NCBI GenBank assembly: GCA_023362775.1
Contig: JALMGJ010000002.1
Coordinates: forward strand, 58,987,914-59,051,913
DNA: 64,000 nt
Direction of reading: 5' to 3'
From: Charina bottae
Lineage: Eukaryota; Chordata; Lepidosauria; Squamata; Charinaidae
Both the position numbers and the translations under genes were made by a program. Every line of letters begins with the position of its first letter. The first letter of the stretch is position 1. Of the stretch, positions 45,380 to 56,728 are shown piece by piece. The notes beneath the pieces are model-generated. The model did not search any database and was not told where the DNA came from. It was given only the letters and a program-made list of their open reading frames with translations.

Positions 45380-45455
45380 GCTACTGTGGGAACAGAATGC
45401 TGAACCAGATAGGCCATTGATCTGATTCAGCACAGCTCTTCATATATTCTCATGC
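45380..45455 (+). mobile_element. CR1-type LINE 3' end fragment
   Basis: CAGATAGGCCATTGATCTGA followed by TTCAGCACAGCTCTTCATAT matches the common reptile CR1-type ending (a target-like GATGGGCCA-TGG-CTGATCCAGCA phrase). It is short and follows the SINE directly. Confidence 0.5.
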
Positions 45456-46638
45456 ATGCTCAACAGATGAACCCCTATTATGCTGAAAGAGACCCTTTTA
45501 CGAAGGATGTTTGCTCCAATTAGGAGTTTCATGCAGAGATCTTTTCCTGTAGAGAGCAGGGTCTAAAACTGGGGGCTTTTATGTACAAAGCAGCTGCAAG
45601 TCTTCTACCCCTTTTTCACAGAACACAGATGAACCCAAGATGGAGTTTTCTACTTAAAACAGGAATGACAAATTGAATAAAAATCTTGGCTTAAAATGAA
45701 TAACAACTGTGTTTCAGACATAAAGAATATGAAATCTTCCCTCTACTCCTCTTATGCCAGTAAAATAGCTCTCAGCTGCAGAGCCCAGTAAGGAAGTTCA
45801 GCAGATGATATGGACAGTTCCATAATAGAACACTAGGTGACATTCAGAAATGTAACCATAGAGAACCAACAGGACTGTGCACTCCAACCCTGCCCCTTTC
45901 AACCCTGACCTCACTGTGTGAAGGATTTTGAGATCAACTGTAACAACACTGAGGTAAATGAGTTTACAATCTTAATGGGATCAGAAATCAGGATTGCCAG
46001 TCCTATTGAGGACTATAATCTTGTGCCACTGACTGCAATTGCAGTTCTTATTCAGACCTTTACTACCAATATGAGAAAGCTGAAAGTGAAGGTCAAAAGC
46101 CAAGAGCATATTATCATATCTTCTCCGTAGGCATAATTTTGAATGCCTGCAGAAGGCTAATATTACAATTATAGGATGACTTAAATTGCTCAAAAGATAT
46201 AGATTTTTTTTCATCAAAGGAAAGACCATAAGAATATAATCCTATATGCACACATAGCCTTAATTATATCCCCATCACCTAAATTTTTACCTTGGGGCAG
46301 TTCACATCCATAAGCCTTGTGCTCTCATTCACAGTATTATTTTCACATTTTTACCCTGAAAAATTACAGCATTGTAAACTGACAAAAATCGGTCATTTTG
46401 CTGTCATACATCATTAACACAATTTTGGCCTGTTGGAGCTGAGCAGGCTTAAAGGTGGGAATGGAAGTGATTCACTTCCCAGTTGCTGTGTGCTTCCATT
46501 TTCATCCTTATTTAAGAAAAAAATGGGGAGAAAAACATTTCCAAAATTAGGTTGTGTGATTTTAGGATGCTTTGGAAATTGTCCATTGGGTGTGAGGAAT
46601 AATTATACATATATAATTAAAGGATTTTATAGAGTGAT
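45456..46638. other. No recognised feature
   Basis: Nothing recognised; chance frames up to 82 codons. Confidence 0.5.
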
Positions 46639-46787
46639 AAACCTTGGGCCAGTCACTCTCTCTCAACCTTAGGAAGGAGGCAATGGCAAACCACTTCTGA
46701 AAAACCTGCCAAGAAAACTGGAGGGACCTGTCCAGGGAGTCTCCAAGAATTGGACATGATTGAACAGATAAAAAAAATACAGTAATA
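46639..46787 (+). mobile_element. SINE body with BovB-like tail, head missing
   Basis: The body (AACCTTGGGCCAGTCAC, AGGAGGCAATGGCAAACCAC) is that of the 9127 family, but the tail reads AAGAATTGGACATGATTGAAC, closer to the BovB end (AAGAGTCGGACACGACTGAA) than to the ACACTGACT tail of its relatives. An A-rich run follows. The tRNA head is missing. Confidence 0.75.
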
Positions 46788-46986
46788 AAAATAAACATTC
46801 AGATTTAAAGAAAAGAAAAAATAAATTTAAAGAAAAATACAGAACAAGTGAAGACACAGAAAGAGTAAACAGAAAAAGGAAAGGAAAGGAAAGGAAAGGA
46901 AAGGAAAGGAAAGGAAAGGAAAGGAAAGGAAAGGAAAGGAAAGGATGTCTGTGTGCGTGTGCGTGCGTGCGTGCGTGCGTGCGTGC

Positions 46987-47051
<65 letters not shown>

Positions 47052-48215
47052 CACACACGTATATCCTGATCAAATAAGCTAACTTTATATTCCTTCTTTT
47101 GCTTTTAAAAATCTTTATGTTTATTCCCTTTAAATAGTGTCCCAAAAGCTTATTTCTTTTCATTTTTTCTTTGTCTTTTCTCAGGAACTCCTTCATAAGT
47201 ATAACACATCTCTTTTGTAAGTCCAAGATAAGAAAGTTGTCCAAGTCATCTTCTGATTTATTATTTGTGTATCCCTTTTAGTTATTAAGTAATCATCCAG
47301 TTTCATTTGTAAATCATGTGTAACATCTTTTTCCATATCATTCTTGTATATTGTCATTTTTAAACCCATATCCAAAACACCCTGGTTTTCAGTTGTATCC
47401 TCTTCTATCTCCTGTTTTAAACCCATTTTTATGGTAGCAGAAAAATACATTTCTTCATTCTGTATTAGTGGGTCTCTTCAACTTTAATTATAATCTTTAG
47501 CTTTTTCGGTTGCCTCTAGTGTCCAGCCATCAAAGTCTCCTCTTATCATGTTTTTTTCTAATCCACAACATTTTCCCACAGGATGGTTCTTTACACTTAG
47601 ATTCAAAATCTTCATATATTTTTAATAGGATTTTAAACAACCCACAGGAAGGATTCTTAAAATTAGTTTCAAAATCTTATTTCCAATCTATCTGGTCCCT
47701 TAGTCCATTTAAAACTTTCCAAAATTAACATTCTAATCACCTTTTTGCTGTTTATTTCAGAATAATATTTTTTAGTTCTTAAACTTACATGTAACTTCTT
47801 TCACTAACGATTGAAGGAAAATCACAGGTGTGATGAAACTTGTCATTCTGAAAGTTCTTAACTTCCAAAAAGCAGTTAACAAACCATTTCCGGAAGTGAT
47901 TAAGAGAGGAAGTGAGCAAACCTAGTGTTCCTTTGAAGGCTCCAACCTGCAGCTTTGGCAAAGCTAACTTTCCCTTGGCTCCCAGAGCTCTAAAACCCGC
48001 TGGAGCCTGCTGTTTTACGGTCTCCTTGTGGGACGCATCCGTGGGGAGCACTTATGGGCAATCCCAGGTCTTCCCCTTTATCCAGGGAGGAATTTTGAGG
48101 CACTGATCCGTTCGCCAGCTCCTCAATCTGCCGCAGTCATCAGCTCCGCAAAAAGCGAAACCGTCTTCAGTCCACCATTGTTTCCCCAGAAGTCCCTTTG
48201 TCTCATGTTCTCAAG
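46788..48215 (-). mobile_element. L1-type element, 5' UTR, ORF1 part and short tail
   Basis: On the minus strand it starts near 48200 (GGACTTCTGGGGAAACAATGG) and has about 700 bases of 5' UTR with a GC-rich portion at 47930-48180. An ORF1-like segment reads IKMGLKQEIEEDTTEN and MEKDVTHDLQMKLDDYL (47450-47193), then KEFLRKDKEKMKRNK. After a compound microsatellite at 46874-47047 comes a pyrimidine-rich end like other L1 3' UTRs here. No reverse transcriptase is present, as in the element at 37378. Confidence 0.6.
46874..47047 (+). repeat. Compound microsatellite (AAGGA)n (GTGC)n (GT)n (AT)n
   Basis: Four pure arrays in a row: AAGGA units to 46945, GTGC or GCGT units at about 46951-46988, GT to 47006 and AT to 47047. 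The minus-strand frames with Thr-His, Tyr-Ile and Pro-Phe-Leu-Ser repeats are products of these arrays. Confidence 0.96.
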
Positions 48216-49367
48216 TGGAACAGGAAGCCTGCAAGCATCATGGGAGATGGCTACGGGTACATTAGGATATGAAAGTCTTTTGGTATTTATCAACTTCATG
48301 GTAGACCATTTATTTAGCACTTCCTTCTGAAAATTGTTCAGCAAATGCTAACATCCCAAAGGCTCTATCTTTGCTAGGGTAATTTAGATAATAGTTTAAG
48401 TGCTAACCAGCAGTAAGCATGTAGTATATCTATGAGGAATACAGTACATTCTCCCTTACTTAGAACGATGTCTACTGAAGCATGCACAGGGCATAAATCT
48501 ATTGTGAGTCTGAATATACAGTACATATAAAGAAAATGCATTGATTCCAGGATATAGTGTTGATGTGACAGGTTTATCAGTTTAAAATTTGTACTTGTAT
48601 ATCAAATTCACATTATATATATTCAGATATTAGCCGTAGTGTCAGGGAGGCATTCAAGGAACAATTAAGTTTGTCTGATTTTATTTCATATCATACTTCT
48701 CTACTCAGCTTTATTTATTTATGATTTTCTCTCCATTTAATATTATACAAAATAAAATGGATTATATACTCATTAGAAATGACATTTTACTGTTCAGAAA
48801 CAATTGGCATCTGGCTTTCCAGAATATATTTCCAGTTCTGACTACAGAGAATAAATTGTGATGACTCTGACTTCAATGTCCCAACAAACACTTCTCCATG
48901 CAATTCATTGAAATGCAGAATAAGCTTTATTAAGGATACATGTAAATCAAAGCACTCCCAAAGATCTGAATGATGGTTTCCCGCCAGACACTCAAACTTA
49001 GCTCTCCCCTTTCGCACCAATCTTTTCACGCCCATGATGTCAATGTCCGTAACTTTCTCACTCCAAACTCGCCCCCTCCAGACTCAGGTGGACAACCTTG
49101 ATGATGCATTCAACAGTCGCTGGTGTCAGACACAGCTCCTGGCACACACTCCCCCTTCCCCCACAACACAGTTCATGAAAGCAAAATGAAATGGCAGGAT
49201 TCTCACTAGAATCCTGACAATAAATACTGTAAAAGTCACAGATGCAACAATATAGACATTATAGTGTGTGATACCTATTCTTAGATAATTTGTTATGCAG
49301 CTGAAACTAAGTAAAGAAAAAAAATTAACTGGTAAGAACTTAATCAAGATCATTCTAAATGTTAATG
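48216..49367. other. No recognised feature
   Basis: Single-copy-looking, AT-rich; no gene. Confidence 0.5.
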
Positions 49368-49600
49368 TTTGGTCTAGTGGTTAAGGCTCCAGGCTAGAAA
49401 CCAGGAGCCTGAGAGTTCTAGTCCTGCCTTAGGCATGAAAGCCAGCTGGGTGACCTTGGGCCAGTCACACTCTCTCAGCCCAACTCACCTCACAGGGTTG
49501 GTGTTATGGGGAAAATAGGAGGAAGGAGTATTAGGTATGTTTGCCGCCTTGAGTTATTTATAAAAATAATAAAGGGATAGAAAACAAACAAACAAACAAA

Positions 49601-49635
<35 letters not shown>

Positions 49636-49636
49636 A
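49368..49636 (+). mobile_element. tRNA-derived SINE with (AAATA)n tail
   Basis: A full-length member of the 6951 family, with head GGTCTAGTGGTTAAGGC, B-box-like GTTCTAGTCC, body GTGACCTTGGGCCAGTCAC, TTATTTATAAAAAT and a long tail that passes from AAAC units to about twelve AAAT units. The long uniform tail suggests a younger copy. AAATGTT words on both sides may be a short duplication. Confidence 0.9.
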
Positions 49637-51029
49637 TGTTTAACTTTATTTAAAGACTTGGGAAATCAACTCTATCTAGGATAGTGACTCTATTAACAGT
49701 GCAATATCTGCACCCAACCACTATATATGTTTTATAGAAAAATCAGACATCTGTATAAAGATACAACTTCCAATCTCTTTTTTTAAAAAGCTTACTACCA
49801 AGCCTTATTTCCTGCTTTAAAAAACTATTATCTCCACTCAGCAGTATTATTATTCAGGTTTATTTATCGTGATTAAAGATAATAGAGCCTTTATTAACTC
49901 TTCCAGCCTTGATAGGAGGCTTAAAAATACAATACATCTATGACTTGGTATTAATGGGAATATTAGATTCTGATATTTCATCCTTCTAAATTTTAAGATA
50001 CAGTACTGTCTTCGATTTACAGCCATAAATACACCACCAAATTCAGATTTCTGTGGCATAATTAGTGCATTAGTGGCAACACATAATTATGGATGCTAGT
50101 AAAACCTATTGCTACACTAATCTATCATCCATTTTACAATATTGCAGGGAAAACACAGCTTCCAAACTCATCAGAGATGAAACTAATTATAGCCTACATA
50201 CATTCACTGCCCACCACTCCTGTAATTATTATATAAAAGAGGAATAACATTTTAAGAAAGAAATATCAATATGTAAGGATTTGACAGCTGCTATGAACAT
50301 TCAAAAACCATTCAAGACCTTAATAAAAGTATTCCCTGTCAGTGTAAAACCATACCAGAAATGTGTAGGATGATGTTTCAAACCCTTATACTATTCATGC
50401 CATCAGTCACAATATACTCTACAGTTACAAATCTATTATCTCAACAGTGGCATGATCCATTTCTCCATGATTTGATAGAACCAATGAAAAGAAAAGTTAC
50501 CCTTCTTGATTTGAATGTCTCTCGTTTTCTTTCTCCTTTCTCTCAACCCCTCCCAAATCATTTTGTGTTTTGTCAGGCATACTTACATATTATACCCTTA
50601 TATATTTATCTCCCACTGTTTCCCCTTATATACTTATAATATCTTTTCTACTTTGCAGTCAGCCTTCTCCTGACTAAATATCCACAGCTGTTACAAGTCT
50701 ACAGGAAGCTTTCTTCATAGGCAGTGATTAAAGTCTCCTGCTTGCTTGAGCTTGTCTGTTTTGGTTTGGACTCTGAATAGTAGCAGTGCATGTGTGTTTT
50801 CTTGTTTCTTAAATTGTCTAGATTGTGTGTGATCTCTATATTAGTTTCTCATCCTATTACTTCTGCTTCACTATCCATGAACAATGTGTACCCTGCATTT
50901 GCTTCTGTCACTGGCTCAGCAAGCAAAAGTGATTTTCTCCACCAGCTTTCCAGTGTTCCACAAGAGAGAAAGAGAATTTTTTTCCAAATAATATTTGCAT
51001 TTAAAACAATAGGGATTGATGGTGTATAT
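49637..51029. other. No recognised feature
   Basis: AT-rich; nothing recognised. Confidence 0.5.
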
Positions 51030-51112
51030 AATGTGGAATCAGCCCCAGTGGACATAATGTTGGACTGGATCCTAGATTGAGACCAGGGCCAGATTCCAGC
51101 TCAGCATTTGCA
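51030..51112 (+). mobile_element. Possible old SINE head
   Basis: ATAATGTTGGACTGGATCCT followed by GAGACCAGGGCCAGATTCC resembles a diverged tRNA-type SINE head with its B-box region. Nothing downstream confirms it. Confidence 0.3.
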
Positions 51113-52254
51113 AGTGTGTCTTCTCATGCTGTGTTTACCTTCTCTAAAATAGGATATTATTTTTGTTCAGTTTTTCCTCTGCTCCTTATTGGATTTAGTA
51201 AAGAATTTAATAGGTGAATATACAGACATGCCACATTTGTTACTGTGTGGATGAACGAGAACAATATTCTCAGGCATCAGGTAACCCATAAACAGAAAGT
51301 AAATCCAGTCCATTAAAATAAAGAGTCAAAACTTCTTTTATATCTGTTTTTTTTCCCCAGTTCTTATAAATTGGTACTATATTTCATTAACAGAGAATGT
51401 GAGTGTTAGTTCACACAAACACAATTATTGCTTTACAGCTGCAACAAAACAGGTCTTTTTAGCATCTATTCTCTTTAGTGCCTATTTTTCTTTAGAATGT
51501 GATATTGCAAACAATACCAAAAGTGAAAATAAGGAGGACAGCAGAAAAAGCCAATTTGGCTGCTCAAAAAGCCTAATGTAGATCTGAAAACAAAGCAGGG
51601 AAAGCAGGTCCAATTTGAGTCATGTGACTAGAAAAAAGAAGGGAAGGAAGTTTAGGAATAGAGCAGTGGCCATTTCTGAGCTCCTGTGCAACTACCGCTC
51701 CCATAGGGATTGTTTTTCTGGAATATTTTTCTTTCCTGAACCTGGCTGAAATCAGCCCCATTTCTTGTTTCGGTTGGCTTCTCCCACCACACCAAATATG
51801 ATCTTGTTCTCAGAGTTCTTCAATCTTCAGAGCGCTATCCTGATGGATGATACAGATTGAGTTCAAAAGAAAGGGCAACTCCTAACAGCTACTCAATGAA
51901 GACACCCAAATGCTAACAAGTAACAATGGATACCCAATGTTCAGGCTTCACAACAAGTGGGTATGTGTTTCACTGTGCAGTTGTGAAGAGCAGAAAGAAG
52001 CAACAGGATTATTGCTTGAGACTGATAGCTAGGAGCTCACTTGAGATCAACATAGGAGAGTCCAGCCAATGAATTTCCATATGGCCAAAGTCTAATCTGC
52101 TGTTTAAAAACTGATGTTTTCCTTATATATTAGGTCTCCTTTTTATTTTTTCATGTTTACTTCATTTCTGAAGTGGTTTAATTTCCTTTCTTTTCTTTTT
52201 GTATAAGCAATAACATGAAAAAAGGCACAAGAAAGAGAAGAACATCACCCAAAG
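51113..52254. other. No recognised feature
   Basis: Nothing recognised. Confidence 0.5.
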
Positions 52255-52369
52255 CAGCCTTCCCCAACTTTTTGTTGTCCAGATGTGCTGTGATTACAAC
52301 TCCCAGTCTTTGTTTGGCTGTGCTGGCTAGGAATTTTGTGATTTTAGTATAATCAGCTGGAGGGCACAA
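52255..52369. mobile_element. Diverged MITE with short inverted ends
   Basis: It begins CAGCCTTCCCCAACTT with GTCCAGATGTGCTG and ACAACTCCCA, and closes with CAGCTGGAGGGCAC. These are the phrases of a common squamate palindromic element; here the right arm is badly worn. Confidence 0.5.
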
Positions 52370-53019
52370 GAAGAATGATAGCTTGCAATCTCGTGAAAAC
52401 CACACCGAGTTTAATGAGACCTGCATACAGATGTCTCATACTATTTTATTCTCTTTGATTGGTACTATTTTATTAGCTAAACCAACAATAAAAACTCTTA
52501 CACATGGCTAAATGTACAAACTTAAAAACTTCAATTTTCTTTTAATTGTTTTTGTCATTGTTGTAATAATGTCTTGACTATAGAGTGGATGCTTATTTGG
52601 AGAATTCTTGCAGCACACATACCTCCGTATCCTGTTCTGCCACATGTCTATTCAGAGCTATATTAACAATGCCGTGTTCACATTCAGAGAAAAGATGCTA
52701 TCTGTGTTACAAGAAAATCCAGTTTCACCTGACCTGAAGTAAAGATAGAGAAGGAGGACAGGAAGAAGAGGATGAGGAGGTAGAGGGGAGAAAGAAAAGC
52801 AGCAGCAGCTTGAGATGAATAGAAACACAAGCAGGGAGCATCAGTTAACTCTGAAAATAAATCTAAGCTACTGCATCTTAGGGTACTGAAGAAACTAGGT
52901 GATGTGAAATGAGACTGGAAGTAGAGTGGCTTTAGGAAGAGAACACCTATGTGAAAATGCAGAAAGAGCATTAGAATATTAGCTAATCTCCCAACTGAAT
53001 AAATTGAAAGAGGATGTAC
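52370..53019. other. No gene; purine-rich patch at 52735-52800
   Basis: A plus-strand purine-rich stretch gives a 112-codon hydrophobic frame on the minus strand, which I attribute to composition. Confidence 0.45.
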
Positions 53020-54950
53020 CATAAGAATGTAATTAAAGAGAGCAAGGAACAGTTAAGATTAAGAGAAGCAGAGAAAATGCAGACCAATTTTAAAAAAACA
53101 AAAAGTTTGTGAAGTGGGCTAAACAAAGAGCATCCAACAGGGTGAATAGAATTAGAAATAAAATGATGAACAGATTTGGGATGAAACTGAAGTGAGGGAA
53201 TGCTGGAAGGAATATTTTTTAAAGATTTCTATGGTAATGATAGTGATAGATCAAAGAATCAAATTACAATTAATGTTATAAAATGATGAAAAGAAAGTCA
53301 TACTGTAAATGCTATGCTGAAAAATAGTAAGACTGTGAGAATAGTGTAACAGAGAAATGTTAAAATATGGATGTGGTTTGCTTGTGGAGTGCCTGTGTAA
53401 TTTGATTTACATATGTGTGAAGGTTCCATACTGTATGTGACAGATGATACAAAGAAAGTAGTTATTGTTTCACTATAGAAAGGGAAAGGTAACAAAATTA
53501 CTGAGTTGTACAGTATGTGTTTAGTTTGATAAGCATGCCTGCAAAAGTATTTGGCGGAAATCTGACTGAAAAGAAACAAAATTTGACAATGAGGAAAATT
53601 TGGGAAATGCAGTATGGATTTGTGCTGGGAACAAAATATGCAGACCACATTTTTGCTCTTCAGCAGATCACTGAGAAATGTATGAATGTGAAAATGAAAG
53701 GGTATTTCATATTTGTTGATTCTGAGAAGGCATATGATAAAATGAATAACTTTGAATTACTGAGTGTTTTGCTTAAGTAGCATAACATGCCTGAAAATAA
53801 ATGAAATGCTTAGGGAATGGTCCTACCCTAAGTAAGTGAATGGTCCAACAGGGAGTATGATAAGGATGTGTAATATCCCCTTTGTTATTTAATATAATCA
53901 TGGATGCCTGTATAAAGAATGCTTGTGGTGACATTAGAGATGTGTTGGTTGGGAGTGTGAAAGTTTCTATTTTTCATGCCAACAATAGTGTTGTTGGCTT
54001 AGTCATTTGTTGTGAATGTTAGAATGACAGTATGAGTCAGTAAGGAGTATGAATATGAATGTTAACATATCAAAGACTAAGGTAATTCGGTTTGACAGGG
54101 AAAATTCAGTGAATTATTGCAAGTTATATATAAATGGCAAAATACTAGAGCACCTTGTGTACCTTGGAAGAATATTAACTAAAGCTGGAGAAATTTTAAG
54201 ATGTGCAAATGCTTGTGGAAAAGTAGTGGATCCTGTGTGTTCTCTTGTGAAAAATACAGGCATGTCAAAGGGTGCAAAAATGTCTGTAAGAGTGTGCTTC
54301 TGCCCACTTTGTTATAAGGAAGTGAGAGTTGGGTATGTTCAGAAGTGTGTGTGGTAAAAACAGGAAGATAGAGGGTCAGAAATGAATGGATGTGGAATAA
54401 ATGTGAGTTTATTCAAAAGGAATACAAAAGAAGTTAATTGAGGTGGTCTGGTCATATAGAAGAAATAAATGGAGATCATATTGCAGAACAAATTACATGA
54501 AGACTGAACAGGTTGAGAGGAACAGAAGGACTGAAAAAGTTATGTTTAGTTGTAGTTGAGATTCTCTTTTTTAAAAGGGAAGAGAACTTTGTAGAACCAA
54601 AGGAAATGTAGGAAGATATACTGTATATAGGTGTAATGCAAGCAAGGAAGTTTTGCACAGATATGTCTGTAGCTTGAATCATGTCAACTGGATTTCTATT
54701 TTCTCAGTGGAAACGTTTCGCTCCTTATCCAAGGAGCTTCTTTTGCTCAGACTGAAGAAGCTCCTTGGATAAGGAGCGAAATGTTTCCACTGAGAAAATA
54801 GAAATCCAGTTGACATGATTCAAGCTACAGACAATTCCACCTGGATGACTGAGAACCTTCATAGACATTTTGCACAGATAGAAAGATACAGAGATAGTGA
54901 ATGGTGTTGGTACAAATTAGATTTAATTAGATTACCTGTTCTTTTCTTTT
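53020..54950 (+). mobile_element. Old non-LTR retrotransposon, reverse transcriptase and C-terminal remnants
   Basis: On plus, 53572-53778 reads QYGFVLGTKYADHIFALQQI and GYFIFVDSEKAYDKMN, a reverse transcriptase with the FVD-EKAYD block. At 54049-54357 is MNVNISKTKVI, then LVYLGRILTKAG and MSKGAKMSV; further on, RWSGHIEEINGDHIAEQI near 54440. The active-site region reads HANN in place of YADD, so the enzyme is dead. The plan resembles RTE-like elements but the clade is uncertain. The coding region is split at 54664-54867 by a foldback insert and seems to resume as RKIQR after it. Many stops make it one of the oldest elements here. Confidence 0.7.
54651..54880. mobile_element. Penelope-like foldback insertion with 13-bp target duplication
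   Basis: TTTTGCACAGATA at 54651-54663 and 54868-54880 flanks a 204-base insert. The insert consists of a 79-base arm (54664-54742), a 12-base spacer, and a 79-base arm (54755-54833) that is its reverse complement with a single mismatch. A 34-base end follows (54834-54867, ATTCCACCTGGATGACTGAG and on). The right arm begins within CTGAAGAAGCTCCTTGGA, followed by AAGGAGCGAAA: a CUGANGA - stem - GAAA order like a hammerhead ribozyme core. The sequence resembles Penelope-like 3' ends; that assignment is an inference. No coding capacity. Confidence 0.88.
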
Positions 54951-55053
54951 ATCTTTTATCTTTTATCACCCTACTTTAATTTCTCTAGTCCATTACTTCT
55001 CACTCTTTTTTATGCATTGCATAACATGTTGTGGTTCAGTCATTTCCAGTTCT

Positions 55054-55104
55054 TCATGAAGGATATAATTTCATGAAGGATATAAATTCATGAAGGATAT
55101 AATT
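55054..55104 (+). repeat. 17-bp tandem repeat, three units
   Basis: Three units of TCATGAAGGATATAATT, the middle with one change. Confidence 0.9.
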
Positions 55105-55179
55105 TCATCAGGATGCATGGTAAATGTGAACTGGATGGTATGGCAATTTGGTAAATATATACCTGGTTTGAAATTTATA

Positions 55180-55790
55180 CTATAAATATCCTCATCAAAT
55201 TGTAGAAAGGTATCAAGTGGATTGCCGCAAGGATTATTTCTGGGGCCCCTACTCTTCAATATTTTCAATAATGATTTGGACAAAGAAATAGAGGAAGTGT
55301 TTATCAGTTTTGTAGATAATACAAAATTAGGTAGGATGGTTAATACCCTACAAAGCAAATACTATTTAAAACAACATTGATAGGTTAAAGAAATGGGTTG
55401 AAAATAACAGAATGAAATTTTAAAGAGACAAATATAAATTTCTTCACTCAAGAAACAGAAATCAAATGCACAGGCATAGCTTGGAGGATACTTTGGTTGA
55501 ATAATATATCGGAATAGTGATTAATTAAAAACTGATTATGAGTCAACACTGTGACATGGCTACTAAATAGAAACTAACATCTAGAAAATCTAACTGGGCA
55601 GCTCAATTGTGCAGTTAGTTACCCAGAGGTGATGGGTAGTGGCTCTCCCTTCACTGGCTATATTCAAGTGGAGGCTAGATAGCCATATGACTAGGATGCT
55701 TTGATTTGGATTCCTACACTGAGTAGATAGTTATCCTTGATGGCTTAAATGGTCCCTTTCAACTCTGTGATTCTTGAATCAAAAAGAAAC
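55180..55790 (+). mobile_element. CR1-type LINE remnant, reverse transcriptase piece and 3' UTR
   Basis: 55210-55345 reads VSSGLPQGLFLGPLLFNIF, then NDLDKEIEE and FVDNTKLGRMVN, a CR1 reverse transcriptase with the active site changed to FVDN. After a decayed stretch, 55630-55790 keeps the CR1 3' UTR wording (TTCAAGTGGAGGCTAGATAG, TAGGATGCTTTGATTTGGAT, then TTTCAACTCTGTGATTCTT) and ends at the usual ATTCT word. The coding part has stops and must be old. Confidence 0.8.
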
Positions 55791-56394
55791 TATCACAGAT
55801 AATACAAAATAGACAGAATGTCCCCCTTCTCCTCATACATAGTATTATCTGAAAGCTATAGATTTTTGGATTCTAACAGATACAGTGATGCCATCATTCT
55901 GGAAAATGCAGTAGCTCACTCCACATGTTAATCTCCTTCATATATTTGAAGAGATATTGAGAAACACCTGAAAGAACATTGGTTACCAGAAACCAGAAGA
56001 CAGAGAGGACCAGAGTGAGAAAATACAGAAGCAAAGTTGAGGAAGGACAACAAAAAGAGGCATCAAGACAGAGGAAGAAGATGGAGATAGAAGAAAGCAA
56101 AAGAAAATGGAAAAAAAGAAAATAATGGGAGAAAAAAGGAGCATAAAGGGAGGGGATAGAAAAAGCTGAAGAACAGAACCTTGGGTGAAGACATAAAGGA
56201 GGGAGAGATGTCAAATATATAAAGCAAAGTTGTATAGCCAGATGCTAAGTAAGAAGACAGAGTTCCTTGGCCTTTAGTACTTGGAAAGACAAGGGAATGA
56301 GCTACTTCATTAGGTATATTTCTCTGTTCTGAATTATTACTGATGTGACACAGATATATTGTTTCCTTTTACCTCAGGCTACCTGGTGTGGTGA
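55791..56394 (+). other. No gene; purine-rich tract 55985-56215
   Basis: The tract is mostly A and G on plus. It has no repeat unit and no known family. The 106-codon minus frame across it follows from its composition. Confidence 0.5.
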
Positions 56395-56728
56395 GGGGCG
56401 TGGTGGCTCAGTGGGTAAGACGCCAGGCTGGTTGATCGGAAGATTGCAAGTTTGGAGGTTCGAATCCCTAGCCCTGCGTGCGGAGTGAGCTCCCGCACTA
56501 GCTCCAGCTCTTGCCAACCTAGCAATTCAAAAGCATGCAAATGCAAGTAGATTAATAGGTACCACTTCAGTGGGTAGGTAACAGCGTTCTGCGCGTGTCA
56601 TGCAGCCACATGACCGTGGAAGTGTCTTCGGACAACGCTGGCTCTTTGGCTAACAAACGGAGATGAGCACCGGCCCCTAGAGTCGGACACGGCTGCACAA
56701 ATGTGCGGGGGGTACCTTTACCTTTTTT
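56395..56728 (+). mobile_element. Sauria-type SINE, full length
   Basis: Head GGGCGTGGTGGCTCAGTGGG with A-box-like word, B-box-like GGTTCGAATCCC, body GCTCTTGCCAACCTAGCAAT and TCTTCGGACAACGCTGGCTC, BovB-like AGAGTCGGACACGGCTG and a TACCTTTACC tail. The flanks CTACCTGGTGT and TACCCTGGTGT are probably a target duplication with one extra base. Confidence 0.93.

Noticed and set aside
46805..47056. Minus-strand frames with Tyr-Ile, Thr-His and Pro-Phe-Leu-Ser repeats
   Set aside because: They come from the compound microsatellite; there is no domain and no gene structure.
52684..53022. 112-codon minus frame with many Phe, Leu and Ser
   Set aside because: Opposite strand of a purine-rich tract.
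55026..55060. A further BovB 3' end on the minus strand
   Set aside because: GTTGTGGTTCAGTCATTTCC then AGTTCTTCATGAAGG resembles the BovB tail, but only over about 30 bases and with many changes; too weak to call.
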